Assembly: GCF_009861525.1 (NCBI RefSeq)
Contig: NZ_WVHL01000005.1
Location: 1,116,001-1,180,000 of the forward strand
From: Pseudomonas sp. LD120
GTDB taxonomy: Bacteria; Pseudomonadota; Gammaproteobacteria; Pseudomonadales; Pseudomonadaceae
DNA length: 64,000 bases
Reading direction: 5' to 3'
Positions 1 through 9,082 of the stretch are shown one piece after another. Position numbers and translations under genes: made by a program. The notes below the pieces were generated by a model. It was given only the letters and a program-made list of their open reading frames with translations, was not told the DNA's origin and ran no database searches. The stretch's first letter is position 1. Each line of letters begins with the position of its first letter.

Positions 1-113
1 GTGATGAGTTGTCGTTGCGCAGTCCGTTGTTGTTCACCCTGGCCTTGTTTTTGATGCGCTATGTGGCGCCCGTCGGCATTCTTGTGGTGTTTGCCGCCCA
101 GTTGTGGAAATGA
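1..113 (+). CDS. C-terminal end of a sodium-dependent (NSS-type) transporter, partial
   Basis: An open frame enters at the window edge (first whole codon at 3) and stops at TGA 111-113. The 36 residues seen form one hydrophobic membrane segment with the pattern MRYVAPVGILVVF and end in QLWK. This resembles the last transmembrane helix of neurotransmitter:sodium symporter family proteins. The next gene, ratA, starts only 7 bp downstream, so the two may share a transcript. The substrate cannot be told from this fragment. The family call rests on one helix and on memory of what neighbours ratA in Pseudomonas. Confidence 0.55.
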   Translation, partial: DELSLRSPLLFTLALFLMRYVAPVGILVVFAAQLWK

Positions 114-120
114 AGCTCAC

Positions 121-555
121 ATGACGACCCATATTCAACGTTCGGCCCTTCTGCCCTATCCGGCGCAGTTCCTTTATGACTTGGTCAATGATGTGGCCCG
201 CTATCCGGAGTTTCTTCCTTGGTGTGCTAGTGCTGATGTGCTGGAGAGCAGTGAGGAGCGGATGCGCGCCAGTCTGGCGGTGGCCAAGGGGGGCATGAGC
301 CAGCGTTTCGTGACTTGTAATGCCTTGGTGCCGGGACAGTCGATCGAGATGAACCTGGAAGAAGGGCCGTTCAATCAGTTGCACGGTGTGTGGGTATTCA
401 AGCCCTTGGGGGAGAAGGCCTGCAAGATCAGTCTTGATCTGTCTTTCGATTACGCTGGGCCTCTGGTGCGAGCGACCCTCGGGCCGTTGTTCAATCAGGC
501 AGCCAATACGTTGGTGGATGCTTTCTGTCAGCGGGCCAAGCAACTGCATGGCTGA
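121..555 (+). CDS. ratA: RatA/coenzyme Q-binding START-domain protein
   Basis: This encodes 144 residues, the usual RatA length (about 145 in E. coli). The N-terminal pattern with VNDVARYPEFLPWC and the late FDYAGPLVRATLGPLFNQAANTLVDAF stretch are typical of the polyketide cyclase/START fold. In E. coli RatA (also called PasT) has been described as an inhibitor of 70S ribosome association and as a Coq10-like ubiquinone-binding protein; which applies here is not visible. The stop overlaps the next gene by 8 bp, the conserved RatA-RnfH pairing. The start is the ATG at 121; longer in-frame extensions run into the upstream transporter end. Confidence 0.9.
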   Translation: MTTHIQRSALLPYPAQFLYDLVNDVARYPEFLPWCASADVLESSEERMRASLAVAKGGMSQRFVTCNALVPGQSIEMNLEEGPFNQLHGVWVFKPLGEKACKISLDLSFDYAGPLVRATLGPLFNQAANTLVDAFCQRAKQLHG

Positions 556-862
556 GTCGCTGATTGCAATCGAGGTGGTTTACGCTGCTGCCGACCGGCA
601 GTTGCTGCTTGCGATTGATGTTCCTCAGGGCGTGACTCTGCGTGCGGCACTGCGGGCGTCTTCTATCGCTGAGCAGTTTCCGGAGTTGGATTTGATGAGC
701 TGTCCGGTAGGGATCTTCGGCAAGCAGATTGCTGATCCTGAGCGACACTTGATGCAGGCAGGGGATCGCATTGAGATCTATCGTCCGCTGCTGGCTGACC
801 CAAAAGAGGTTCGACGCCTGCGAGCGTTAAAGGCGGCCGAGGCGCGCAAACGCGAGCAGTGA
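548..862 (+). CDS. rnfH: RnfH family ubiquitin-like protein
   Basis: This encodes 104 residues starting MAESLIAIEVVYA with the RnfH signature CPVGIFGK and GDRIEIYRPLLADPKEVRR in the second half. RnfH proteins have a beta-grasp fold and accompany RatA in many gammaproteobacteria (PasTI in E. coli); the biochemical role is poorly settled. The ATG at 548 lies inside the end of ratA, giving translational coupling. An in-frame upstream extension to 386 would only repeat ratA sequence in another frame and is not used. The basic tail RRLRALKAAEARKREQ is usual for the family. Confidence 0.88.
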   Translation: MAESLIAIEVVYAAADRQLLLAIDVPQGVTLRAALRASSIAEQFPELDLMSCPVGIFGKQIADPERHLMQAGDRIEIYRPLLADPKEVRRLRALKAAEARKREQ

Positions 863-881
863 ATGTTGTTTGCAGGCAATA

Positions 882-907
882 AAAAGCCCGGGAATTCCCG
901 GGCTTTA
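882..907. terminator. Bidirectional terminator between rnfH and bamE
   Basis: A near-perfect inverted repeat, AAAGCCCGGG/CCCGGGCTTT around AATT, lies between the convergent ends of rnfH (+) and bamE (-). It has A residues on the left and T residues on the right, as expected for an intrinsic terminator working on both strands. Confidence 0.85.
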
Positions 908-920
908 TTGTATCGGCTTA

Positions 921-1448
921 TTATTCCGGCGAAATATCCAGCGGTTCAGGCGTGGGGACCGGAACGGCTTTCACGTTGTCCACATCTCGCTGAATCTGAT
1001 CAAGCAGCGAACCAGGTTTGGCTGGCTTCTCGGCTTTTGGTTTTTCGACGTTCTCGGACGGCGCGGTCATTGTGGTGTCGCTGTCCTTGCCCAGCAGGGC
1101 TTCGTCGCGGCTCACGCCTGGCATGAAGTCGCCGGACAGGCTGACCAATTGGTCGTTGCCATTGAAAATCACGCTAACGCGTTCCTGTTGGCGTACGCCA
1201 CCACCAGGTTGCAGGCTGTAGAGATAATCCCAGCGATCGGCATGGAACGTGTCGGTCAACAGAGGGTTGCCCATGATAAACCTTACTTGTCGTCGGGTCA
1301 TTCCCGGACGCAACTGGTCTATCATGTCCTGCGTGACGACATTGCCCTGCTGGATGTCGATTTTGTAAACCCCGGGGAATGAACAACCGGCGAGTGCGAG
1401 CAGTCCCACGAAGGTGAAACTGGTTAGCAAGAGCTTGGTGTTTTGCAT
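921..1448 (-). CDS. bamE: Outer-membrane assembly lipoprotein BamE (OmlA)
   Basis: This encodes 175 residues. A lipoprotein signal peptide ends in the lipobox LALAGC (residues about 17-22), followed by the SmpA/OmlA domain with QGNVVTQDMIDQLRPGMTRRQVRFIMGNPLL. BamE is a small accessory lipoprotein of the BAM complex that inserts outer-membrane beta barrels. The tail after about residue 120 is a low-complexity Pro/Lys/Glu-rich extension, making the protein longer than E. coli BamE (113 residues). It is divergent from fur with about 100 bp between starts, an arrangement known in P. aeruginosa (omlA-fur). Confidence 0.93.
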   Translation of the reverse strand: MQNTKLLLTSFTFVGLLALAGCSFPGVYKIDIQQGNVVTQDMIDQLRPGMTRRQVRFIMGNPLLTDTFHADRWDYLYSLQPGGGVRQQERVSVIFNGNDQLVSLSGDFMPGVSRDEALLGKDSDTTMTAPSENVEKPKAEKPAKPGSLLDQIQRDVDNVKAVPVPTPEPLDISPE

Positions 1449-1546
1449 CGGTGGGCGACTTCCACTATCTTGGCTGGGACAACGTAAACCCCGATCATAC
1501 CCGCATTAAGAGAAGCTGCGAAGCAGCATCGGCGAGAAAGCTGACC

Positions 1547-1951
1547 ATGGTTGAAAATAGCGAACTACGTAAAGCCGGCCTTAAAGTGACTCTGCCACGG
1601 GTCAAAATTCTACAAATGCTCGACTCCACAGAGCAGCGGCACATGAGCGCCGAGGATGTCTACAAGGCGCTGATGGAAGCTGGTGAGGATGTAGGTCTGG
1701 CCACGGTTTACCGTGTACTGACTCAATTCGAAGCAGCCGGATTGGTGGTACGCCATAACTTTGATGGCGGTCACGCGGTCTTCGAACTGGCAGATGGCGG
1801 TCACCACGACCACATGGTCAACGTGGAGTCTGGCGAAGTGATCGAGTTCTTCGACGAAGAAATCGAAAAGCTTCAGAAGGCGATTGTCGAAAAGCACGGT
1901 TTCGAGTTGGTGGATCACAATCTTGTGCTGTACGTGCGCAAGAAGAAGTAA
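1547..1951 (+). CDS. fur: Ferric uptake regulator Fur
   Basis: This encodes 134 residues. Residues 1-82 form the winged-helix DNA-binding domain (AEDVYKALMEAGEDVGLATVYRVL). Residues from about 85 on are the metal-binding/dimer domain, with the histidine cluster HHDH at 86-89 and H124. Fur with Fe2+ represses iron-uptake genes; the TonB receptors and piu genes in this window are likely targets. The ATG at 1547 matches family N-termini; the frame extends to 1451 without family similarity. There is no cysteine in the whole protein, so the CxxC structural zinc site of E. coli Fur is absent. Confidence 0.96.
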   Translation: MVENSELRKAGLKVTLPRVKILQMLDSTEQRHMSAEDVYKALMEAGEDVGLATVYRVLTQFEAAGLVVRHNFDGGHAVFELADGGHHDHMVNVESGEVIEFFDEEIEKLQKAIVEKHGFELVDHNLVLYVRKKK

Positions 1952-1986
1952 GCCTCTCACGCGACTTTCATTGTCGTGAAACGATC

Positions 1987-2010
1987 GAAGGCGACCTTAG
2001 GGTCGCCTTC
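1987..2010. terminator. Hairpin between fur and recN
   Basis: A perfect 10-bp stem GAAGGCGACC/GGTCGCCTTC with loop TTAG lies 35 bp after the fur stop. It sits between the convergent fur and recN genes, and no strong T run follows. It is a likely terminator or 3'-end stabiliser. Confidence 0.65.
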
Positions 2011-2044
2011 GTGCTGTGTACCTATATAAAAGAAGCGCAGAGGG

Positions 2045-3718
2045 TCAGGCTTTAGTCGTGACCACCATTTTCTTCGCGTGGGCCAGGGACTCCTTGGTCA
2101 AGTCGATGCCACCCAGCATTCGCGCAATCTCTTCAACTCTTTCGTTCTTGCCCAGTTTGGAAACGGCGGTGTGGGTCGCATTGGTGCCGCGTACTTTGTG
2201 CACAAACAGGTGTTGATGGCCCTGAGCGGCGACTTGTGGCAGGTGCGTAACTGTCAGGACTTGACCGCGCGCTCCCAGGCGGCGCAGTAGTTGGCCGACG
2301 ATTTCGGCGGTCGGGCCGCCGATTCCCACGTCGACTTCGTCAAATACCAGGGTTGGAACACGCGAGGTCTGTGCTGTGATGACCTGGATTGCCAGGCTGA
2401 TGCGGGATAGCTCGCCACCCGAGGCAACTTTCGCCAGGGCCTTGAGCGGTTGTCCGGGGTTGGCGCTGACCAGCAGTTCAACGTGCTCCAGGCCCTGGGG
2501 CAGCAGTTCGTCGCTGGTGTTGGCGCGAAGCTCAATGTTGAAGCGTCCGCCAGGCATGCCCAGGCGCTGAATTTCCAGTTCCACTGCGTTTGCCAGCCCT
2601 GTGGCTGCTTGCTGGCGCAGGGCGCTCAATTCCTTGGCTTTTTCGTGATAGTGGCGGGCGAACGATTGCAGTTCTTCGCCAAGGCGCTCGATGGATTCGT
2701 CATTGGCGTCCAGGGTCTCGATCTCATCCAGCAGGGTTTGCTGCATCGCAGCCAATTCGAAGGGCTGAATGCGATGTTTGCGTGCCAGGGTGTAGATCGA
2801 GTCCAGGCGTTCTTCCAGTTGTTGCAGGCGCGCCGGGTCGGCATCGAAGTGATCAAGGAAGCGGTTCAACTCGCCAACTGCTTCTTCTACCTGGATCTGC
2901 GCGCTGGCCAGCAGGTTGGTGGCTTCTCCCAGCGAGCCCGATGAGTTACCGATGCTGGACAGGCGGTTGAGGCTCAGGGTCAGCGCATTGAGAACGTTGC
3001 CCGAATCGCTTTCGCTGCATTGCTCTACTACCTGGCGGCAGATGCCTAGCAAGGTTTCAGCGTTGGTCAGGTTCTTGTGTTCCTGTTCCAGCTCCTCTAG
3101 TTCGTTTTCCCCTAGTCCGAGGTTTTCCAGTTCTTCCAGCTGATAGCTGAGCAGTTGATGGCGGGCTCGTTGTTCGTCGCCGGAGTTGGATAGGTGTTCC
3201 AGTTCCAGGCGAGTCTGGCGCCAGCGCTGGGCTGCAAGCTGCACTTGGCGAGCAAGATCGGTGGCGCCAGCATATTCATCCAGCAGGCGGCGGTGGGTAT
3301 CGGTCTTGAGCAGTGACTGGTGCTCGTGCTGGCTGTGGATATCGATCAGCAGTTCGCCCAGGGCCTTGAGGTCGCCCAGTGGGCAGGGTGTGCCATTGAT
3401 ATAGCCGCGTGAACGACCTTCGGCGGTGATGACGCGGCGCAGGATGCAGGGGCCGTCGTTGTCCAAGTCGCGTTCGGCGAGCCAGGCACTGGCTTCGGGA
3501 ATATCCGCCAGGTCGAATGTGGCGAGGATGTCAGCCTTGTCGGCTCCTGGTCGTACCACGCCGCTGTCGGCGCGATCACCTAGAGTCAGGCCGAGCGCAT
3601 CAAGCATGATCGACTTGCCGGCACCGGTTTCGCCGGTGATGACGCTCATTCCGCGATCCAGTTCCAGATCCAGGTGTTCGACGATGGCGTAATTGTGTAC
3701 GGACAGGTGCACCAGCAT
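2045..3718 (-). CDS. recN: DNA repair ATPase RecN
   Basis: This encodes 557 residues starting MLVHLSVHNYAIVEHLDLEL, the family N-terminus. It has the Walker A GETGAGKS near residue 30, a long central coiled coil (about 150-350), and the C-terminal ABC signature SGGELSRISLAI and Walker B LVFDEVDVGIGG. RecN is an SMC-like ATPase acting in double-strand-break repair and is usually LexA controlled. The start five codons inside the longest frame is chosen because the extra MGAAL residues are not part of the family. It is convergent with fur and divergent from grpE. Confidence 0.96.
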   Translation of the reverse strand: MLVHLSVHNYAIVEHLDLELDRGMSVITGETGAGKSIMLDALGLTLGDRADSGVVRPGADKADILATFDLADIPEASAWLAERDLDNDGPCILRRVITAEGRSRGYINGTPCPLGDLKALGELLIDIHSQHEHQSLLKTDTHRRLLDEYAGATDLARQVQLAAQRWRQTRLELEHLSNSGDEQRARHQLLSYQLEELENLGLGENELEELEQEHKNLTNAETLLGICRQVVEQCSESDSGNVLNALTLSLNRLSSIGNSSGSLGEATNLLASAQIQVEEAVGELNRFLDHFDADPARLQQLEERLDSIYTLARKHRIQPFELAAMQQTLLDEIETLDANDESIERLGEELQSFARHYHEKAKELSALRQQAATGLANAVELEIQRLGMPGGRFNIELRANTSDELLPQGLEHVELLVSANPGQPLKALAKVASGGELSRISLAIQVITAQTSRVPTLVFDEVDVGIGGPTAEIVGQLLRRLGARGQVLTVTHLPQVAAQGHQHLFVHKVRGTNATHTAVSKLGKNERVEEIARMLGGIDLTKESLAHAKKMVVTTKA

Positions 3719-3886
3719 TAAGGCCGCTCCCAAACTAGATGTCTGGTTATTTATACAGTGTTTTGTTTCTGGCTGACAATGTTTCCCTTAGCTCGATTCG
3801 CTCGGTCGAGGTTGCTTTTTAGTGCTATCTGAAATGGCCGTGGGTCGGCTTTCACGGTTATGAATGACTTTTGCCGCGGGGGCGGA

Positions 3887-3914
3887 CTTGAAGCTTGAAA
3901 ATGCGACCCCATAT
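3887..3914 (+). promoter_or_regulatory. Sigma-32 (RpoH) type heat-shock promoter of grpE-dnaK
   Basis: CTTGAAG at 3887-3893 and CCCCATAT at 3907-3914 are separated by 13 bp. This matches the heat-shock consensus CTTGAAA / CCCCATNT. It lies 53 bp upstream of the grpE start. No equally good copy is seen before dnaK or dnaJ, so the chaperone genes may be read from here. Confidence 0.8.
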
Positions 3915-3967
3915 AGCTGTGCAGAAGAGTGAGCTTGGCTCACAGACGATATTGAAAGGAGAATTTC

Positions 3968-4534
3968 ATGGCTGACGAACAGACGCTGGATACGCAAAAT
4001 CTAGACGCCAATCAAGCTCCCGAGGCTTCGGGTGAAGACCTGGCGGCTCGTGTACAAGTGCTCGAAGAGCAGCTGGCTGGTGCGCAGGATCAGGCTTTGC
4101 GTGTTGCTGCTGATCTGCAGAACGTCCGTCGCCGTGCCGAACAGGACGTGGAAAAGGCCCACAAGTTCGCTCTTGAAAAGTTTGCCGGTGACCTGTTGCC
4201 GGTGATCGACAGTCTGGAGCGCGGTTTGGAGCTGTCCAATCCTGACGACGAAAGCATCCGTCCAATGCGTGAAGGTATCGAGCTGACCTTGAAGATGTTC
4301 CACGACACTCTCAAGCGTTATCAGCTAGAAGCCATCGATCCTCACGGCGAACCGTTCAACGCTGAACAGCATCAGGCCATGGCCATGCAGGAAAGCGCTG
4401 ATGTCGAGCCCAATAGCGTTCTCAAGGTGTTTCAGAAGGGCTACCAGCTCAATGGTCGCCTACTGCGCCCGGCCATGGTCGTGGTCAGCAAGGCCCCAGC
4501 ACCTGTTTCGCCTTCTATTGATGAGAAGGCTTGA
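3968..4534 (+). CDS. grpE: Nucleotide exchange factor GrpE
   Basis: This encodes 188 residues. An acidic N-terminus is followed by a coiled-coil segment (about 30-90) with RVAADLQNVRRRAEQDVEKA, then the GrpE beta-wing with PNSVLKVFQKGYQLNGRLLRPAMVVVSK. GrpE dimers release ADP from DnaK. The ATG at 3968 has a strong ribosome site AAGGAGAA. It is first in the heat-shock cluster and preceded by a sigma-32-type promoter; dnaK follows after 102 bp. Confidence 0.97.
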   Translation: MADEQTLDTQNLDANQAPEASGEDLAARVQVLEEQLAGAQDQALRVAADLQNVRRRAEQDVEKAHKFALEKFAGDLLPVIDSLERGLELSNPDDESIRPMREGIELTLKMFHDTLKRYQLEAIDPHGEPFNAEQHQAMAMQESADVEPNSVLKVFQKGYQLNGRLLRPAMVVVSKAPAPVSPSIDEKA

Positions 4535-4636
4535 AAACGGCTGTAGAGCCCCCATTTATCAGTCAAGCGTTTAAGTGCTACCGCAGGTTGCCACCACAAC
4601 TGCGGCATCCAAATCCAAAGTTTCGGGAGAGTTAAC

Positions 4637-6553
<1,917 letters not shown>

Positions 6554-6876
6554 TGGCTTGTTGGTCGGTCAGTTGACTGCCTTCGGGCAGTGGCTGGTAG
6601 GATGTCGCCGCGCGGGAGCTTGCTCCCGCGTTGGCGTGTCTGGGGTCAGTGAATTTTTGTAGGCGTGCGGCCTCTGTTCGTGCGCTGGCGGTCGGGTCGG
6701 AGAAGCTCCTGCTTTCCGGCTGCGATGATCGCAATTGTCGGCCTGCAATCGGGTCGTCTACCTAAGACCAGGATCGTTGAATTGACGTGAGTTGGGTCCG
6801 GGCCTGTATTGGGGCTCAGCGAGTTTGGCGGAGCTCAGGAGGGGTTTGCCGGGCGTCCTTAAGAGTGCAAAGACTT
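6554..6876. other. dnaK-dnaJ intergenic region with UUCG hairpin and REP-like repeat
   Basis: This 323-bp stretch holds no convincing gene. A 6-bp stem ACTGCC/GGCAGT with a TTCG tetraloop is at 6576-6591, about 20 nt after the dnaK stop; it may terminate or protect the dnaK message. A REP-like palindrome (CGCGGGAGC/GCTCCCGCG) is at 6611-6630. I see no clear heat-shock promoter before dnaJ. Confidence 0.55.
6611..6630. repeat. REP-like palindrome
   Basis: The perfect inverted repeat CGCGGGAGC/GCTCCCGCG flanks two central bases. It carries the GGGAGC core typical of Pseudomonas REP elements also seen elsewhere in this window. Confidence 0.6.
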
Positions 6877-8001
6877 ATGGCAAAGCGTGACTATTACGAA
6901 GTATTGGGTGTGGAGCGCGGCTCCAGCGATGCGGAGCTGAAAAAGGCTTATCGTCGTTTGGCGATGAAGCACCACCCGGACCGTAATCCCGGCGACAAAG
7001 CGTCGGAAGATTTGTTCAAAGAGGCCAATGAGGCCTATGAAGTTCTCTCTGATTCCAGCAAGCGTGCTGCTTATGACCAATACGGTCATGCCGGTGTTGA
7101 TCCGAGCATGGGGGGCGGCGGTGCTGGTTTCGGCGGTCAGAACTTCTCCGATATTTTCGGCGATGTGTTCAGTGATTTCTTTGGTGGTGGGCGTGGTGGT
7201 TCTCGTGGCGGCGCACAGCGCGGCAGCGATCTGCGTTACACCCTTGAGCTGAATCTGGAAGAAGCGGTGCGTGGTACCTCGGTGAATATCCGTGTGCCGA
7301 CGCTGGTTAATTGCAAGCCGTGCGATGGTTCGGGCGCCAAGAAAGGCTCATCACCTGTTACCTGCCCAACGTGCGGTGGCATTGGTCAGGTGCGCATGCA
7401 GCAGGGCTTTTTCTCTGTGCAGCAGACCTGTCCGCGCTGTCACGGGCAGGGCAAGATCATTTCCGATCCGTGCGATTCTTGTCACGGCGAAGGTCGGGTC
7501 GAAGAGTACAAGACGTTGTCGGTGAAAGTGCCGGCGGGTGTCGATACCGGCGACCGCATCCGTTTGTCGGGTGAAGGTGAGGCGGGTGCCCAGGGCGGTC
7601 CGACCGGCGATTTGTATGTCGTGATCAATGTGCGCGAGCACGCGATCTTCCAGCGTGATGGCAAGCATCTGTTCTGCGAAGTGCCTATCAGTTTTGTTGA
7701 TGCTGCGCTGGGTGGTGAGCTGGAGATTCCGACCCTGGATGGCCGGGTCAAGTTGAAGATCCCTGAGGGGACTCAGACCGGCAAGCAGTTCCGCATTCGT
7801 GGCAAGGGTGTTGCTCCGGTGCGCGGCGGCGGTGCCGGTGACCTGATGTGCCGGGTTGCGGTAGAGACGCCAGTGAACCTGAGTCGTCGTCAGCGCGAGC
7901 TGCTGGAAGAGCTGCGCGGTTCGCTGGATGGCGACAATTCGCACTCGCCGAAAACCACGGGTTGGTTTGAGGGCGTCAAGCGCTTCTTCGGCGACCTGTA
8001 A
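6877..8001 (+). CDS. dnaJ: Co-chaperone DnaJ
   Basis: This encodes 374 residues. The J domain (1-70) carries the HPD motif in KHHPDRNPGD, followed by a Gly/Phe-rich linker. The zinc domain has four CxxCxGxG repeats (CKPCDGSG, CPTCGGIG, CPRCHGQG, CDSCHGEG; about residues 146-210), then the C-terminal substrate-binding domains. DnaJ delivers clients to DnaK and stimulates its ATPase. The ATG at 6877 begins the canonical MAKRDYYEVLGV; the frame extends 30 codons upstream without similarity. The dapB ribosome site overlaps the dnaJ stop. Confidence 0.97.
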   Translation: MAKRDYYEVLGVERGSSDAELKKAYRRLAMKHHPDRNPGDKASEDLFKEANEAYEVLSDSSKRAAYDQYGHAGVDPSMGGGGAGFGGQNFSDIFGDVFSDFFGGGRGGSRGGAQRGSDLRYTLELNLEEAVRGTSVNIRVPTLVNCKPCDGSGAKKGSSPVTCPTCGGIGQVRMQQGFFSVQQTCPRCHGQGKIISDPCDSCHGEGRVEEYKTLSVKVPAGVDTGDRIRLSGEGEAGAQGGPTGDLYVVINVREHAIFQRDGKHLFCEVPISFVDAALGGELEIPTLDGRVKLKIPEGTQTGKQFRIRGKGVAPVRGGGAGDLMCRVAVETPVNLSRRQRELLEELRGSLDGDNSHSPKTTGWFEGVKRFFGDL

Positions 8002-8011
8002 GGAGTAATGC

Positions 8012-8818
8012 ATGCGACGTATAGCTGTGATGGGTGCCGCTGGGCGCATGGGTAAAACCTTGGTTGAGGCGGTACAGCTGCGTTCGCCGCTCTCCGGGCT
8101 GACGGCAGCCATTGTGCGTCCTGGCAGTTCGCTAGTCGGGGCGGATGCGGGTGAGCTGGCGTCCTTGGGGCGTCTCGGCGTGCCGATGACTGACGGTCTT
8201 GAAAAGGTGGTCGATGAGTTCGATGTGCTGATCGATTTCACCTTGCCTGAAGTGATGCTCAAGAACCTGGCGTTTTGTCGTAGGGCGGGCAAGGCGATGG
8301 TGATTGGTACTACGGGTCTGGGCGCCAAGGAAAAGCAATGGCTGGCCGAGGCGGGCAAGGACATTCCAATTGTCTTCGCCGCTAACTTCAGTGTTGGCGT
8401 GAATCTGTCGCTTAAGCTGCTGGATATGGCGGCGCGGGTGCTGGGGGATGAAGCCGACATCGAAATCATCGAGGCTCATCACCGGCACAAGATCGATGCG
8501 CCGTCGGGTACCGCTCTGCGCATGGGTGAAGTGATTGCTAGTGCCTTGGGGCGCGATCTGCAGCAGGTTGCGGTTTATGGTCGTGAAGGCCATACCGGGG
8601 CGCGTGAGCGTGACACCATCGGTTTCGCCACGGTGCGTGGCGGCGATGTGGTGGGGGATCACACTGTGCTGTTCGCCGCTGAGGGGGAGCGTCTGGAAAT
8701 CACTCACAAGGCTTCCAGCCGTATGACGTTCGCCAAGGGGGCGGTGCGTGCTGCCTTGTGGTTGGAAGGTCGCGAGGCCGGTCTTTATGACATGCAGGAT
8801 GTGCTGGATTTGCGCTGA
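8012..8818 (+). CDS. dapB: 4-hydroxy-tetrahydrodipicolinate reductase DapB
   Basis: This encodes 268 residues. The N-terminal Rossmann motif is GAAGRMGKTL, and the catalytic/substrate motif is EAHHRHKIDAPSGTAL (about 155-170). It reduces HTPA to tetrahydrodipicolinate in lysine and diaminopimelate synthesis with NAD(P)H. AAGGAG overlaps the dnaJ stop. A second ATG at 8008 is out of frame, so 8012 is the start. dapB sits between dnaJ and carA as in P. aeruginosa. Confidence 0.97.
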   Translation: MRRIAVMGAAGRMGKTLVEAVQLRSPLSGLTAAIVRPGSSLVGADAGELASLGRLGVPMTDGLEKVVDEFDVLIDFTLPEVMLKNLAFCRRAGKAMVIGTTGLGAKEKQWLAEAGKDIPIVFAANFSVGVNLSLKLLDMAARVLGDEADIEIIEAHHRHKIDAPSGTALRMGEVIASALGRDLQQVAVYGREGHTGARERDTIGFATVRGGDVVGDHTVLFAAEGERLEITHKASSRMTFAKGAVRAALWLEGREAGLYDMQDVLDLR

Positions 8819-8832
8819 GATGCATCAGAAGT

Positions 8833-8856
8833 GGGGTTGAAAAGGGTTTCAGCCCC
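8833..8856 (+). terminator. Hairpin after dapB
   Basis: A 10-bp stem GGGGTTGAAA/TTTCAGCCCC (one G-U pair) with loop AGGG lies 15 bp after the dapB stop. No T run follows, so a terminator role is only possible. Confidence 0.4.
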
Positions 8857-8916
8857 GGCTTCAAGCCGCTAAGCGATATTCTGTCGCATTCCTCTGCCTT
8901 TAGGACTCATTAGCGG

Positions 8917-8945
8917 TGGACCGAAAAACCCTTTTTCTGTAAGCT
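8917..8945 (+). promoter_or_regulatory. Candidate carA promoter
   Basis: TGGACC at 8917-8922 (4 of 6 to the -35 consensus) and TGTAAGCT with hexamer TAAGCT at 8940-8945 are spaced by 17 bp. They predict a start near 8952. This is immediately before an inverted repeat TTTAGTG/CACTAAA (8951-8957/8962-8968) and the GTG of the leader frame at 8957. The match is only moderate. Confidence 0.35.
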
Positions 8946-8956
8946 ACAGCTTTAGT

Positions 8957-9082
8957 GTGTCCACTAAAAGCGCGCAGATAATTCGACGAAGAAGCGGGGT
9001 GACGTGTCTATACGTCATTCCGCTTTTTTGCAACCTGCGATCGCCCTTTCAGGCTCTATTTACGGGAGGTCTTCTTGACTAA
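8957..9082 (+). CDS. Putative carA leader peptide frame (41 codons, Arg-rich)
   Basis: From GTG at 8957 the frame stays open for 41 codons through the whole leader and stops at TAA 9080-9082, overlapping the carA TTG start at 9075. Codons 10-12 are CGA CGA AGA (Arg-Arg-Arg, 8984-8992), placed directly at the 5' foot of a terminator hairpin. No Shine-Dalgarno sequence is seen. If the promoter at 8917-8945 is real the frame would be almost leaderless. carAB makes carbamoyl phosphate for arginine and pyrimidines, so arginine-sensing attenuation is a sensible but unproven reading. Confidence 0.35.
   Translation: MSTKSAQIIRRRSGVTCLYVIPLFCNLRSPFQALFTGGLLD
8992..9029 (+). terminator. Intrinsic terminator (candidate attenuator) before carA
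   Basis: A 14-bp stem (8992-9005 with 9012-9025, two G-U pairs) has loop GTCTAT and is followed by T6 at 9024-9029. It lies 46 bp before the carA start and downstream of the likely carA promoter. It therefore either ends dapB readthrough or attenuates carA. Confidence 0.75.
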
